DNA of 64,000 nt from Cadophora sp. MPI-SDFR-AT-0126 (lineage: Eukaryota > Ascomycota > Leotiomycetes > Helotiales > Ploettnerulaceae), in contig JAGMVK010000021.1 of NCBI GenBank assembly GCA_020747065.1, positions 1,013,941-1,077,940 on the forward strand. The letters run 5' to 3'. Shown here piece by piece: positions 10,423 through 21,835 of this stretch. A program made the position numbers and the translations under genes. The notes beneath the pieces are model-generated. The model saw only the letters and a program-made list of their open reading frames with translations. It searched no databases and had not been told where the DNA came from. Position 1 is the first letter of the stretch, and each line of letters starts with the position of its first letter.

Positions 10423-11388
10423 TTACGAGAAGTGGATTTGACCGAGTTTGTCCTCCCATGGTCTCTCATCGAACCGACAAATTACGTGATCCAGTCGACG
10501 CTTGGTATCCATTCCTTTGCCTGGCCATGCCTGTTCCATATCGAGTCGATGCTTAGACTTAGGCTTCCCATCGCGAATCCGCATCTTCTCGAAGAACACA
10601 TACGCACCATAGTAGACAGCACTCGTGTTGCCAGCCGATGCTCCCTTCTTCCCCAAAAAGTCATGCAGGACCTTCGACTGTATCTTCCTCCCATCGTGAA
10701 ACGGCTTCGCAATGGCTCGCAGGAAGTCTGCTTGTGTACCATTCGATCCCGCGAGATATGCGCGGATCTTCCTCCGAACTTCATCGCAGGAATCGTAGAC
10801 CGGCACGCTGACATCTTCCTCGCCTTCCAGCCGAATAGCATCTAGATCGTCATTGTTGCTCGTCGCTCCCTCCGCAGCCTTTGCCTTCTTCTTTCTCGGC
10901 GCCGCGATCTTGAGGCCCTGCTCCTCGCGTTTCTTGAAGAACTTGAATGCCTGCACGTACGTGTTACTTCCGCTTCCCTTATCACGGCCGCTCTGTCCCA
11001 TGAACATGCTGTAGCCTTTGCTATTGACCCCGATTGCCTTCTGGAACTCTCCAACCTTCATCTCTCCGCTATTGATAAATGCATGGATCTTTCGTCGGAT
11101 CTGGTCGCAGTTCTCGGTAATGTAGACGCCTTCATCGGAATCATCGTCGATGTCGTATTCATCGGCCTTTCGTTTGGGAGGAGCTTCGCCCTGTACAGTA
11201 TGAGTGTCAGTTTAGCACATTGGTCTCGGGCGGCAGGGGCATACCATGGGCGGTCTCCCAATATCGAGAATGTGTCCTTTAGTGCCAGTGGCAGGGACTG
11301 GATTGAGTATACTGTTTATGCTCGTTGGTGCTAGTGGCTGGCGAGGAACGTTAATGGTGCCGTATGTGTATCCGGCCGAAGCAGACAT
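10423..11388 (-). CDS. Protein with two DUF7726-like repeats
   Basis: Exons are 11388-11245 and 11190-10423 (303 aa); the 54-nt intron keeps phase 0. The start has a CCACCATG context. After a proline-rich opening and a basic PPKRKADEYD stretch (a possible nuclear signal), there are two related domains. The first has CDQIRRKIHAFI, then GYSMFMGQSGRDKGSGS and YVQAFKFFKKRE. The second has CDEVRRKIRAYL, then KVLHDFLGKKGASAG and VYYGAYVFFEKMR. The paired pattern matches the fungal domain catalogued as DUF7726, which resembles a helix-turn-helix and is found in uncharacterised, possibly DNA-binding proteins. A KKKAKAAEG linker separates the copies. No function is established. The family name is from memory; the internal repeat is seen directly. 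Confidence 0.8.
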
Positions 11389-11965
11389 GGTGGCAGTTGA
11401 TTGGGATTCAATACACTGGCTCGAATGCAGGTCGTCTTGAGGTGCAGCAGGTGTGGGTGACGTCGGGGATTTATCTGACAGATAAGAGTTCGCGTAGACG
11501 CGTGGATCAAAACAACACGCTTCAAAAGGTTTGGCGATGCACGTGAAAGTGGGCTTCATCGAAACTGCTGGAATCTTAGAACCCCGATTCTTTTCTCGAC
11601 TTTCCTCTCATAAGACAATCCTCCCTTCGGCAGTTTGGAGCAATCAACCTTACTCGATTTCTTCGCTTTGCGATGACATCAGTCGATACCTATAACGGCA
11701 ATATCTCCAGCCATGATGAAAACATCCTTAAGCAGCCGATGGACAAACCCCAAGACAACAGTGTACTCGTCATGTCCCTTATTATATTATAAAATCAATT
11801 GATACAAATAGCTCCAAGCACTTCTATTCTAATCTGCCGGGGCGGTATGTGTTTTCCTCCATCCCCGACCTCCTGTCATATTCTACAACTCTCCACAATG
11901 CCTGGGATCCAAAATATCCTGTCCGATCACTGCCTAACTTCTGTCTCAACTTCTGTCTCAACTTC
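11389..11965. other. Intergenic region
   Basis: This is the promoter of the DUF7726-like gene and the 3' flank of the LPMO-like gene. A short direct repeat, ACTTCTGTCTCA-like, occurs at about 11937-11965 beside the stop codon of the latter. Nothing else is apparent. Confidence 0.4.
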
Positions 11966-12845
11966 TCAACAAGAATCGTCCTCGTCGTCCACGACAGCAA
12001 CCGGGGCCGCAACGGGGGCTGGCACGACAGGCGCAGCAACCACAGGCGCAGCAACCACAGGAGCAGCAACCACAGGAGCAGCAACCACAGGAGCAGCAAC
12101 TACAGGAGCAGCAACTGCTGGGGCAGCTGCAGCCTCAGGAGCGACGATGAAATCGACACACTGATCATCGAATCAGTACGTGGTCTGGACAAAATTTTTC
12201 TTCACAATTCATGTCATGGATTCAAGAGACACAGTACGTACCGATTCATAAGTCTGTTGAGCCCCAGTACCGAACCAGAACCATTGCAAAACCTGTTGTT
12301 TGTCAGTCATAAATAACTAGTACAGCCGTACAACTTACGCAAGCACCAGCAACAGAGCATGCCGAACCCAGATCCGAAGGAATGGTGACATCGAAGTTGG
12401 TATTGTTGGCTGGGAGGGTAGCGAGAGCCTCATCAGCATAGCTGTCGAAACTGATCAGAGGATCTCCAATGGCCGTGTTCGTTGCGGTATCAATAATAGA
12501 CACATTCATCGGGCCCTCGTGAGGGATCGGAATCACAGCGCGCATATTAACGACCTCCCCCGCCGTGAAGTTCTGCACGTTGGCAGTATTGTCGGCAAAT
12601 TGCTGTCCTTTGCACAAGAAGACGTTGCAAGCAGTCGAGTTGAATCCGGGGATCAGCGCCGCGGCTTCGGGCATGTCTTCGACATGACTTGTCGTGTCGG
12701 CCTTTACGAGAGCAGAGACTGATGTACCGCACGCTGCATCCATGGCGGGTCCAGCCGATCGAGTTGGAGGGGAAGTGATTTCGCCATGGGCCAGAACAGT
12801 GGAGATCAGAGCGGCGAGGCTGAGAATTGAAGTTGAAGTGTACAT
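11966..12845 (-). CDS. Secreted chitin-binding-4 / LPMO-like protein with VAAPV-repeat tail
   Basis: Exons are 12845-12339, 12292-12242 and 12160-11966 (250 aa); all junctions are phase 0. Residues 1-19 are a signal peptide (SLAALISTVLA), so the mature protein starts with His (HGEITSPPTRSAG), as required for the copper histidine brace of lytic polysaccharide monooxygenases. The Cys spacing, the CKGQQFADNTANVQ segment and the C-terminal QWFWFGTGAQQTYESCVDF block resemble chitin-binding type-4 (PF03067) fungal proteins. The last exon adds about 35 residues of a pentapeptide VVAAP repeat and ends DDEDDSC. That tail may act as a cell-wall spacer. Activity on chitin or another polysaccharide is inferred; a binding-only role is possible. 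The third exon and its repeats are often missed because the antisense strand is also open. Confidence 0.85.
12027..12117. repeat. 15-bp tandem repeat encoding VAAPV units
   Basis: About six copies of a 15-bp unit (plus strand GCAGCAACCACAGGA with G/C/T variants) lie in the last exon of the LPMO-like gene. On the coding strand each unit gives V-V-A-A-P. The unit length keeps frame, so copy-number changes would only lengthen or shorten the tail. Confidence 0.85.
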
Positions 12846-13653
12846 GTTGAACTAAATGAGTGACCAGCACAACGAATGAGAAATAAATATGAGAATGAAC
12901 GAGAATAAATGAGCGTAAAATTTCGAGATCGTTCACGGTCGCAAAGCAAATGTGGGAAAGGTAGTGACTTAAACCAGCTTAACTGTGGAGTTTGGAATTG
13001 CCAGTGTTTTACCTGGACTCAGAAACACAGCCGCACCAGGTATTTTCCTGTCGTTATGCACATCTTTTATCCTCTATGCACTGAAAAATGCGAGTGCGGT
13101 TTGAAAGTCAGTAAGAGGACCCGAGAAATGCAGGGTTGACGGGAAGCTTGATCGCCAGACGAGACAATTGGCGTTTCTTTGTGGCGTGCCAAGGCGTGTC
13201 AACCCCTGTATTTCTGCATATGGAACAAGGGGTAAATAATACGAAGAACGCGAAAGGGCGATCTTTGGATGGTAAAGTTCAGACGAAGCAGATAATCCGC
13301 TTCGGATGACCGCTTCGTCGAAGTGCGACTGCCGGCGGCATTGTGAAGATCGACGGAGGTGTTCGGCCACAGAAAGGGGCTTCGCTTAATGTTCTTGCGT
13401 TGGGTTGGGGTTGAATTTAATTTGTTTGGAGACCACACGAAGTACAAGCCTTGAGGCTATTGGAATATCTCAAGCTGGATTCGTCTTATGTATTTACTTT
13501 TCACTTTTTCCTTGTCCCCGTCTCTGACTCGACATGCTTGGATTTTATGATTTGTTTTGTTTCGTTTGTAAGCATTGCAAGCACACCACGGAAGCGAAAG
13601 TACCCGAAGCGACGGCCGATATCTCGGGTATTCTCCAACCGAAACAAGTTTCT
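12846..13653. other. Intergenic region
   Basis: The promoter of the LPMO-like gene (reading leftward) and the 3' flank of the next SDR lie here. Short frames on both strands have no motif. Nothing further is recognised. Confidence 0.4.
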
Positions 13654-14447
13654 TCAATTGAAGTTGACATAACCTTTCCCTTCGACAAAGGTTGAGTTCC
13701 ACGGTCCTTGATTCTCCTGCTGTGCTAGCTCAAAGAAATGCTCCGCATGCGCAGATCCGCTGACAGCCGTGCCGACTGACGAACCATCTTCCTTCCGCTC
13801 GTCGACATAATAGAAACTACTTATACATCAGCCAGGTACCAGACGTCCCGTAATCGGCCTTACTGGTAGTTCTTGTCGCTATAGCCAAGTGCTAAAGACT
13901 GGATAATGTGGGCCGAAGCAGCTTTACCCACGCCGAGCGAAATCAACTTTGGCATGGGTGCCACGTTGAGGATATTTCCTGTGTAAAGGAATGTCTTCAA
14001 GATAGACTTTGGTAGCTTCTCAAAGCCTGCGACTGCCTGTTGAGCTGCGGCATACATGCTGACCGTGTTGATGTTCAGAGCAGTCTCGATATCTGCAACA
14101 GACACCGAAAGGGGATTTCCATCCGAAGGGAATGTCAATGCTGCAGCTATAGAACCCAATATCAACAGTGATATCAAAGAACGAAAGAGATAGAGATTTA
14201 TACCGTTGTAGATGACCACGCTAGGTATCCCTACTTGACTGGAAACTTTCGAGAACAAATCAGCGACGCCGTTTGGCTTGTTCAAGTCGATCTTGTATGT
14301 CCATCTCCCCGGGGAGGGTTGACCATCTTCCAGGCTACGTGCAGCCGTGGCGACTTCGTAGCCAGAACTTGCGAATTTCGTGGCAACTGCTTTCCCAATA
14401 TTTGCGCCTGCTCCTAAGAGGAGCATGACTGGCTTGAGGGACGTCAT
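13654..14447 (-). CDS. Short-chain dehydrogenase-like NAD(P)-binding protein
   Basis: Exons are 14447-14204, 14146-13864 and 13816-13654 (229 aa). The N-terminus has the Rossmann motif LLLGAGANIGKAVA (about residues 9-22), which differs from the classical TGxxxGIG and is typical of a fungal SDR subgroup. VIYN then AAALTFPSDG follows, then IETALNINTVSMYAAAQQA. The tail reads HFYYVDERKEDG and ends with GYVNFN. The first intron is 57 nt and has no in-frame stop, so an unspliced reading gives a continuous but wrong protein. The second intron (47 nt) holds the apparent stop directly after NYQ; splicing extends the protein by 54 residues. No YxxxK is obvious, so catalysis is uncertain. Confidence 0.82.
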
Positions 14448-14933
14448 GTTTATTTTTCTCGGGCAACTCGATAAGTACGGATGACCTCAGATGACCAGAA
14501 CGAAGCAGACTGGTAGAGGATCAACGTCTCTTTATGTAAAGATTGAGAAATGCTCAGCTCCGATACTGTATTCGGTTGACTTTCTCGCAATATTGAGTCT
14601 TTTGGTCCATCTTGGTAATTATCAATTTATAAGCATGCTGCATTTGTAATTTGTCCCGTGATTCGCTATCACTGGTTGAACGTGACAGCAAAGTTTCATT
14701 GGTCAGCTCTCGGATGATGATAAACTCCGTAGATTCATTTTATCTGTCGCTCTGTACGTACTTCACATCAATCTGATGATGTTGATTTCACACAAAATTC
14801 CTTCTCGGTCGACATGATTTGATGATGATTGTGCAGGCTTGATGGAGTTTGGCGGATGCAAGACAGAAAGAAGTATTTACGCGAGAGCGCTCACAGTCGG
14901 CTATAGCTAGATACTACGACCGGATCATCCACT
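14448..14933. other. Intergenic region
   Basis: Promoter side of the SDR at 14.4 kb and 3' flank of the next minus-strand gene. Several GATGATG / TGATGATG repeats occur around 14770-14835. No gene is supported. Confidence 0.4.
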
Positions 14934-16028
14934 TCACCTACTTCCCTCTCGGATTACAAGGCTTTTCCACTTCTGGTTCAGTGGTAAATCTCTTTCAATG
15001 CCCCTCTTTCTCGCGGCTCTCTCTTCTGCGTCCTCAAGTTCCATTCGTTCCATTGCCTCCTCCGCAGCTGCCTTGTCCCATCCTCCCGCTTCTCCATCGC
15101 CAGGCCAACCAGCAGCTCGCATTATCTGCATCATCCTTAGATTCTCACCCTCAAACACTTGGTGTCTATACAGCTCAATAACCTTCCCACGACATCCGCT
15201 ATGTAAGACTGGCATCCAATTCATAATCCTGAACTGTTCTTTGCACATCTCGAAGAAATCTTCTGGCGAGTACGCGGGGCTTGTTTTCCATCTTTCGTAA
15301 TATGAATCGTAGATACGGTCCCATTCCTCGTCAAAATCAGACTCCCCGTCGTCAGAAACATCGTCATCAGGCTCCTCACTGTTATTGTCCGTGGTCGCAC
15401 TGGGTTTGGGCTTGGATTCGAGGTCATCAGACTCCTCAACAGCGCCCTCTTTGCTGTAACTGAGCCAACAGTCGCCTGGGTACTTTGCTCTGAGCTCCTG
15501 GGGAATGTCTCTGCACCCGTCTCCGTACTCCCACCAGATGATAGTATTGTGTTTCGTATCGACTAGTATAGTAGATCCGTATTGACCTCCTGCGGCGAGG
15601 TCTAGCATATATTCTGGAAAGTCTGGCTCGTCATTCGAGACATCGTCGTCCTTCGTGCCATTTTGAACTTCGACTTCCGGACTAACCGCAGCGTGCAGCT
15701 TGTTGCTTGCCTCTTGTTGGGCTCTCATTCGCGCTTCAGTCTTCCACCTTATGGAGTTTGGAGAGGCGTGGCCGACAATTGCCGTGTCGGGTAGGATGAA
15801 AAGACACTCGTTGTCAATATATGGCAGATGGCGAATAAGATCGACAACTGTATCGTCGTACCCAGAGAACAACTCGCCCTTGACTTCAGGCCACCCTGTT
15901 GGAGGCGGATAGTCGAAATCGCACGATGCATTTTTGTTCGAGTGCATGCCGGTTTGAAATTTGTAGAAGGAGGTAATGGCAGCTACCATCCTGTCCCTGG
16001 AGTATTCGCCAAAAGGATATCGTGCCAT
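14934..16028 (-). CDS. Acidic hypothetical protein
   Basis: A single exon encodes 364 aa from ATG at 16028 (MARYPFGEYSRDRMV). An upstream in-frame start at 16205 would add 59 residues of non-conserved look, so the shorter form is preferred. The N-terminal half has PPPTGWPEVKGELFSGYDDTVVDLI and CLFILPDTAIVGH segments, then GSTILVDTKHNTIIWWEYGDG. This recalls SMI1/KNR4-like or other fungal-only globular proteins, but I cannot name it. The middle is strongly acidic (EEPDDDVSDDGESDFDEEW). A glutamate-rich helical stretch near the C-terminus (AAEEAMERMELEDAEERAA) may form a coiled coil. No signal peptide or membrane segment. The coherent frame and composition support a real gene; function unknown. 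Confidence 0.72.
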   Translation of the reverse strand: MARYPFGEYSRDRMVAAITSFYKFQTGMHSNKNASCDFDYPPPTGWPEVKGELFSGYDDTVVDLIRHLPYIDNECLFILPDTAIVGHASPNSIRWKTEARMRAQQEASNKLHAAVSPEVEVQNGTKDDDVSNDEPDFPEYMLDLAAGGQYGSTILVDTKHNTIIWWEYGDGCRDIPQELRAKYPGDCWLSYSKEGAVEESDDLESKPKPSATTDNNSEEPDDDVSDDGESDFDEEWDRIYDSYYERWKTSPAYSPEDFFEMCKEQFRIMNWMPVLHSGCRGKVIELYRHQVFEGENLRMMQIMRAAGWPGDGEAGGWDKAAAEEAMERMELEDAEERAARKRGIERDLPLNQKWKSLVIREGSR

Positions 16029-17254
16029 TGTTCCGATAAGTCTGTTGGGGTTCCGCTCTATCGTGAAATGTTGGAAGTAGTTTGCTCTGGAAATTCTTCG
16101 AGAGATTACAAGTTGGCCGCGGGGAGGATTAATCAAGTCAGAGTGCGGATCTACCGCAACGTGAGGGGCGGTATGAGGTTGATGATAAGCTATCTGGACC
16201 AACACGTATCAACATTTGAATGTTGACATTTCCATGCAAGTCAAGCGGAGTCCGATTCGCTCTTTAACCGCCGGGCTTCCGACCCCAGTGCAGCTTCCTC
16301 AATATGGTGCACTGCGCCTCTGTTGGTGTCACTTGGCTAGTCAAAGTATTATCGAGGTCTATTTTGATAAAACAACGAGCTCCTGCCGGCCCAAGCGGTA
16401 ACCATCAAAACTATTATTGTCGAACGAATCCTTTCCGGCAGTCAAGAACTGTCTCCTTTACTCTTTACGGTGCAAGGTATTTATTTGTCTGCAGCTTGTT
16501 GCTGTCTGTGTCACCAATACTGTCCCAAATCCGGCTTCTTGAGCTACCACCTCCAGCGGTTATCGAAGTGGCTACCCATATGCAGCCTATGTTTCGTTGA
16601 TTTTGGAGTTTCAACGCCGGCCAGCCATTAAATCGTACTTATTGCGGTCACTGTGGCCACCTGGTGTGAAATGCCATCGACATTTAGAACAGCGGCAGTG
16701 ACAGCATCATGCTCTGATGCTAAAGTAAGATGTACCAACGCGTATCTGTCATCACTGTTGGAAATTACCTGCTGCATGCTCCTCGCAACAACAATTCTGA
16801 GGTGGTTGCAACGCCTTACCAGGCCCGCTGAGGGTAAGCATCGGCTGAAAACTTCACATCATGAGCCTTAGCCCAACATAACATCCTGCGCCTCCCAGGC
16901 TCAAAGGTAAATCTCAAGATAGAAGTTGGGGCCAAAGAACAATGTTGGAGTTATTATAACATGGCGAAGACGAACACCAACATCTATTTGGAGAGTGTTG
17001 TTGCATGCAGTGAGCACTGGGTCCAGAAGCCACTCTAGCCAACAGGACAACTTTCGGAATGTACTGAAGTCGAGATATGTCGGCTTAGAAAGTCCTTAAA
17101 GGACGGATGTCTGCGTACAATGATCTGCTCTGTGCTTGTGCTGGAAGCAGATTCTGAACTACAGAACATTGTTTGAAAACCGACTATATATCATTCTCTA
17201 TTTCTACTTCATATCCTACGTATACATTGCTCTTTATTTGTATCTTTCTTGAGA
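16029..17254. promoter_or_regulatory. Intergenic region with TATA box of the NucA/NucB-like gene
   Basis: No supported gene lies in this 1.2-kb gap. A TATATA box at 17185-17191 sits about 65 bp before the ATG of the downstream secreted-protein gene. Short frames elsewhere lack motifs. Confidence 0.45.
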
Positions 17255-20175
17255 ATGGTTAATTTCTTTGCCTGGTTATTTATCCTTCTAACAGACATAC
17301 TCTCGTTTGCCAACGGTTTACCTCCACAATATGTATCACCTATCATCCGCAGAGACACAGACGATCAAACAATCGCCCGATACTCGTTGGAGGGAAGTTG
17401 CTACAAGTACATCTCAATTCAACAGAGAAACCCAATAAAGTCTTTGAGACCGTGCAATACATTCTGCGAAAAGACCATGCCGGGTGTCAATGGCGCTTCG
17501 GTAAGTTAGCTTCCTTGACACAGTGCAAGACTGGAACTCGTATTTGCCAATTCTTTGGGTCTTTCTGGGCTTGCTCGCTCTAAAAAACCACGCTAACCAT
17601 ATGAAGTGTGAGCCATTGATGACCGAAGAAGATTGGAAGCCAATTCATCGGCAGTCAACAAAGATGATGATGGATATGAATGGGTAATAGGACAATGCAC
17701 CTGCGGAGGTGCTATTGTTGAACTTGCCGAGGAAACTGCCGGTGTCGTGGCAGAGGGCCTCGAAAAGTTGGATAGTCTACTCTGTGGGATACTGTTACAA
17801 GCCTTCGCCACCATCGTCGAGGTTGGGATTAGCTTCGTGCCTGTAGGGGGCGAGTTGCTTGCAGCGGTGAAGTTGTCAATTCAAGCCGCTAAAAGTTTGC
17901 CGAGAATGCTTTAGAAGCATCAAGCTTTATGGACAATGTATGTACCAGACCGTATCGAGTTTTTTCGTGCTGGAGAAATGTGCTGACCACTATACAGTGG
18001 GTAGGGAAAGCCTGCAAAGCTCCAGAAATCAACTTTGACCCTTTCCAAGCGTTTGACACCTTGACTCAGTTTCCAGACGAGGGGAACATGGCTGGTAGAA
18101 GCATTGGCTGCAAAAGAAAGAACAAAGCTGCATGCAAGAATATGCCAGCAATTTCAGGTGCGTGATTGATGAGAGGTACTGACAAGAAACGGCGAGGAAA
18201 CTCAGTCGTGCCTGTTTACTAGCATATGCCAATAGCTTTGCTTCTTGCACTGAGCCATTCGAGTCTTACCGGAGCCCAGGCTGACATTGTTGGTGAGGAC
18301 TAGCTCCATCCAAGAATGATAAGCCAGCCGAAAACAAGCCAACGAATAAACCCAATAGCGATAGTCCTACAACAAGAATCGACCAATCAGCAACAAGTCA
18401 GTCCATTTCGAATGCTCCTACTAGTCAGATATCTGGGGTTAGCACAAGTCTTCAAAGCAGCGCTGCAGCCAGCTCGAGCGAGGATGTTGATGGAACCGCC
18501 AAATCGCAGAGCACACAGCCTTCTTCGCAATCCAGAAGTCCGAGCGATAGGAGCAGTCCATCTTCATACGACAGTAGCTCCAGTAACAGCCAGTCAACAG
18601 AACCAGGTTCAGCTTGTGGGCTTGTGAAACGAGCAAAGCCAGTGAAGGTTAACGGTGTCGAGGTTCAAGAAGGAAAGATTGGCGAGGATGAAAAGAGTAC
18701 TGAATGTGCGAGAGCTGGACGCGACAAAACTGTTCACATCACCAAAACAAAGGTGTCAATTGGTTGGTACACGAGTGTTCTGCCTCAGACTTGCTCTAGA
18801 GGATATTCGCAGGCGTGTTATCATTACAGGTGAGTGCTGTGGAATGTCACGCCAGGTACAGGAAGACAATACTTAAAGAAGGACCAGATCAGTCATGAGT
18901 GTACACACTCTGACACCAGACATGGTTCAATTTACCTGTGGGGCTACAGCGAATACTAACCAAGATGGGGAAGCAACTGAGAAATGGGGTTCGACCAATA
19001 TTGCTCCACTACCGGCCAAACGTAGTCAACACAATTTTGCCTGGGCAAACGGATTCGTGGAACTAACCACAGAAGTCAAACAGTTCAAGAACAAACAAAA
19101 GACGATCACCCACGGATGCGACAGAGATGAATGGCCCCCTCGGTATTTTTGGCCGGGCGATGACGTGGCTGCAAAAGAAGGGCGTTACCAGCGGATACGT
19201 TTCGTGCCAGCTCAGGACAATCGGAAAGCCGGGCAAATTTGGAACCAATTTTGCAACAACAACGCGGCACAGGTAACAAGAGCCAAGAAATATAAGCGTG
19301 GTCAGGCTCCATTGACCAAAGAGTACAAAAGTTACATCCAAAGTGCTTGGATTCGATCAATAGGGACGGCAATAGTTGACAAGCCGATAGTAGTCAAGCA
19401 GACAACCAGTATGTCTTGTAAATGTACACTCGCGTCGTGTTAAGTTGTTGCTAATCAAGTATTAGCTATTGTCTCTACTGTTTCGGTGGAAACTGGAAGA
19501 GCCGTTTTCACTTTTGCAGATTGGGATGGGTTGCCAGACGACAAAGATTGGCACGGCCTGAAAGAGAATCGATACTGGCCCAAAGCCTTAGCCGCGGACG
19601 ACCCCGGATGGGCACTACTCACTGATGATGATTTTTACTTGACGCAACACAAAGATCTAGCCAAGTCCACTGCTCAGTATGCAGAGTACCCGGATCTGGC
19701 ATTGCTTCAAGCGGCTTTGTTGGTACGGGACCCAGTCAACAGTATCCGAGACTTGAATGCAGCAGAGGCTCTGCTTAAATTTGGAAATGATGGCATTCCA
19801 TTGGAACTCCAAGGCGTTTTACCTGGAATACCGAAGTTTTCTAAGCCAAAGCCGCCGAGATGCGTCAGAGGGATCTCCTTCTACGGGTTGGGTAACGTAT
19901 CACTACCTATGTTGAATGGACCTTCTGCATGGCACTTTGGAGACGAGGACATTGATCCTGACGATATGAGCGATGACGAGTGGTCAGACTGGATGTCGAA
20001 CTATATCGAAGAGGTGTTGGAAGACGAAGACTTCGAAGAAGAGACGCCAACTTCACCAAGTGACGTTGAGGCCGTTCCCACTCCTATTGGCCAGGGTGAT
20101 CCGACAGCTGTTCCGGCTCTTCAGGGAAGTCTAGCATCGGCTGGGCTGCCAGTAGCCACGACTTTCGTATCTTGA
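17255..20175 (+). pseudogene. Secreted NucA/NucB-type nuclease-like protein with two apparent frameshifts
   Basis: Exons are 17255-17500, 17607-17937, 17998-18157, 18304-18829, 18888-19408 and 19466-20175. The start has a signal peptide (FAWLFILLTDILSFANG). A Cys-containing region, a Ser/Gln/Asn-rich linker (about 18304-18610) and then a C-terminal half follow. Segments at about 19100-19260 (CDRDEWPPRYFW, RIRFVPAQDNRKAGQIW, NQFC) fit the NucA/NucB deoxyribonuclease domain (PF14040). The last exon is acidic and unrecognised. Exon 2 is 331 nt, two bases short of keeping frame. The protein-like frame shifts once near 17612 and again at the T run near 17896. Every other junction is in phase. Either the gene is decaying or the assembly lost two bases in short homopolymers. 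Secreted nuclease-like proteins can serve in competition or nutrition; the role here is inferred. Confidence 0.65.
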
Positions 20176-20464
20176 AATGGGTATATTTGAATTGGAGATT
20201 GGACATGCCAGGCGCATGGATATAGACGATATGAACCATGGAATTACCAAATATGGTTGGGGGTTTTGCTTGATATTCAATTTTTAGCTGCTTTTATGTG
20301 CCGTTTCTGCCGCTGTCATGTTTTGGATGTTGGCTGCCTCGAATCTATATTTCTTCAAGACCTCTGCCCAGAAAGGTTCTATTCCCCAATTCATGCTCCA
20401 CCGTCTGAAAAAGCGGAAGTCCCTGAACTGCAACTCGTTAGCGTTCCGCTCTGATATTCACCCA
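20176..20464. other. Convergent gap between stop codons
   Basis: The NucA/NucB-like gene (plus) and the class II aldolase gene (minus) end towards each other here. The gap should hold both 3' ends. No specific terminator is recognised. Confidence 0.4.
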
Positions 20465-21410
20465 TCATATCCAGAATTTACAATACCCATTCTCTTTCGT
20501 GCCAACCGCCTCCCAAGTCAACTGTGCCTCAGCCTCCCCAATCATAACAAGCGGCCCCCCTGTGCCAGCAACCGATGCATCAGCCGCCAATTGTACCTCA
20601 CAGCATTTATCCAGCAGAACGAAGTACGCGACAGCCTCCTCGATCGTCCGCGCAGCAGCGAGCAGTCCATGATTCCCAAGAAGCACGGCTTTCTTTCCCC
20701 CCAAAGCAGCAGCGATATGTTTCCCTTCATCGGAAGCGAGGACTACGCCTGCAAATGTCCTACTGTCCTTCAGATCTCGAATCGAAGGTTTAATGTGGCG
20801 AAGAAGGGGGGCGACTTTTGCTTACGGGTAGAGCACATGATCGTTGTAAAACACACAGGAATCTTGAGTGATGGGATCCAGCGTCCTGCCAGTCGCACAG
20901 AATGCTCGACCATATGTACTGTGAGAGTGAGCTGCACACACGACATCTGGCCTCGCGCCGTGGATCTCAGAGTGGATGGCGAAGGCGGCGAAGTTGAGGA
21001 ATCGGTTTCGGCCTCCGTCTATCACCTTGCCGTCGTGACTGACTAGAATCAGATCTTCGGGGGTGATGAGTGAGAAGTGTAAGCCTGGATATGTATAAGT
21101 CGAGATATGATGGAGGAGGGTGAAGGGAATGATGGAAAGATATACCGAACGGATTTACCCAGAAGCTCTGAGGATCGACGGGGTCTCGCAGCGTGATGTG
21201 TCCAGCGATTCCTTCGCAGAATCCAAATTTGGCGAAGATTCGGAAGGCGAGAGCTAGTCGGTGTTTGAGGTATTTTCGCTCTTCGTACTTATCTTCGAAG
21301 ACTGGCGGTCCAGTTGGGACATCTTCTGGGAGGGTCAGACTTGGATCGCCGCTTTTATATGTCTGCGAGGGAGGAGCCGCGGTGCTTGTATTGGTCGCGG
21401 ATGGGGCCAT
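20465..21410 (-). CDS. Class II aldolase/adducin-domain protein
   Basis: Exons are 21410-21146, 21084-20826 and 20762-20465 (273 aa). An acceptor three bases further into exon 3 is equally in frame. After a Ser/Thr/Pro-rich start, ALAFRIFAKFGFCEGIAGHITLRDP matches the aldolase-II opening. SLITPEDLILVSHDGKVI follows. AAHSHSTYGRAF gives the zinc-binding His pair. GNHGLLAAARTIEEAVAYF supplies the third zinc histidine. Family members catalyse retro-aldol or epimerase reactions on sugar phosphates, or serve as structural adducin-type proteins; fungal stand-alone members are mostly uncharacterised. No targeting signal is seen, so the protein is likely cytosolic. All zinc ligands and the length look intact. 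Confidence 0.9.
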
Positions 21411-21835
21411 TTCGATTGAGATACGACGGTGAGAGAGCGGAAAATGAATGAATGAAAAGAGAGGGAACGTCGTAGAGATCTCAGAAAGGATGCTGCCATC
21501 CCACTTTTGAAAGATAAAGATATGCTCGAAGATAGGCCACCGGGTCGGTCCGTACCACGGCTTAGCCTCAGATAATCAGTTGGGACTGTGGATGGACGTA
21601 AAAGTCAGGACCGGAATGCTACTGAAAAAAATGTCATCTCGCCGAAAGTATGAGAACAAGAAATTTTTCGACTACTTCGTCTCATGTAATAGTTTTTCAT
21701 AAGAACCGGCAATTCCCTATGAACGAGAAGAAAACAGAAATTGCGGATATACCCAGGAGAACAAGAAACAGAAAATATCCCACAAAAGATCAGAGGTGGC
21801 CTACCAGAACGTAGGCGTATCAAATTGAAATCTCA
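21411..21835. other. Intergenic region
   Basis: Promoter of the aldolase gene (reading leftward) and 3' flank of the next minus-strand gene. The 21605-21823 minus-strand frame has no motif. Nothing else seen. Confidence 0.4.

Noticed and set aside
11799..12316. Plus-strand frames with TGAAT-type amino-acid repeats
   Set aside because: They are antisense to the VAAPV repeat exon of the minus-strand LPMO-like gene.
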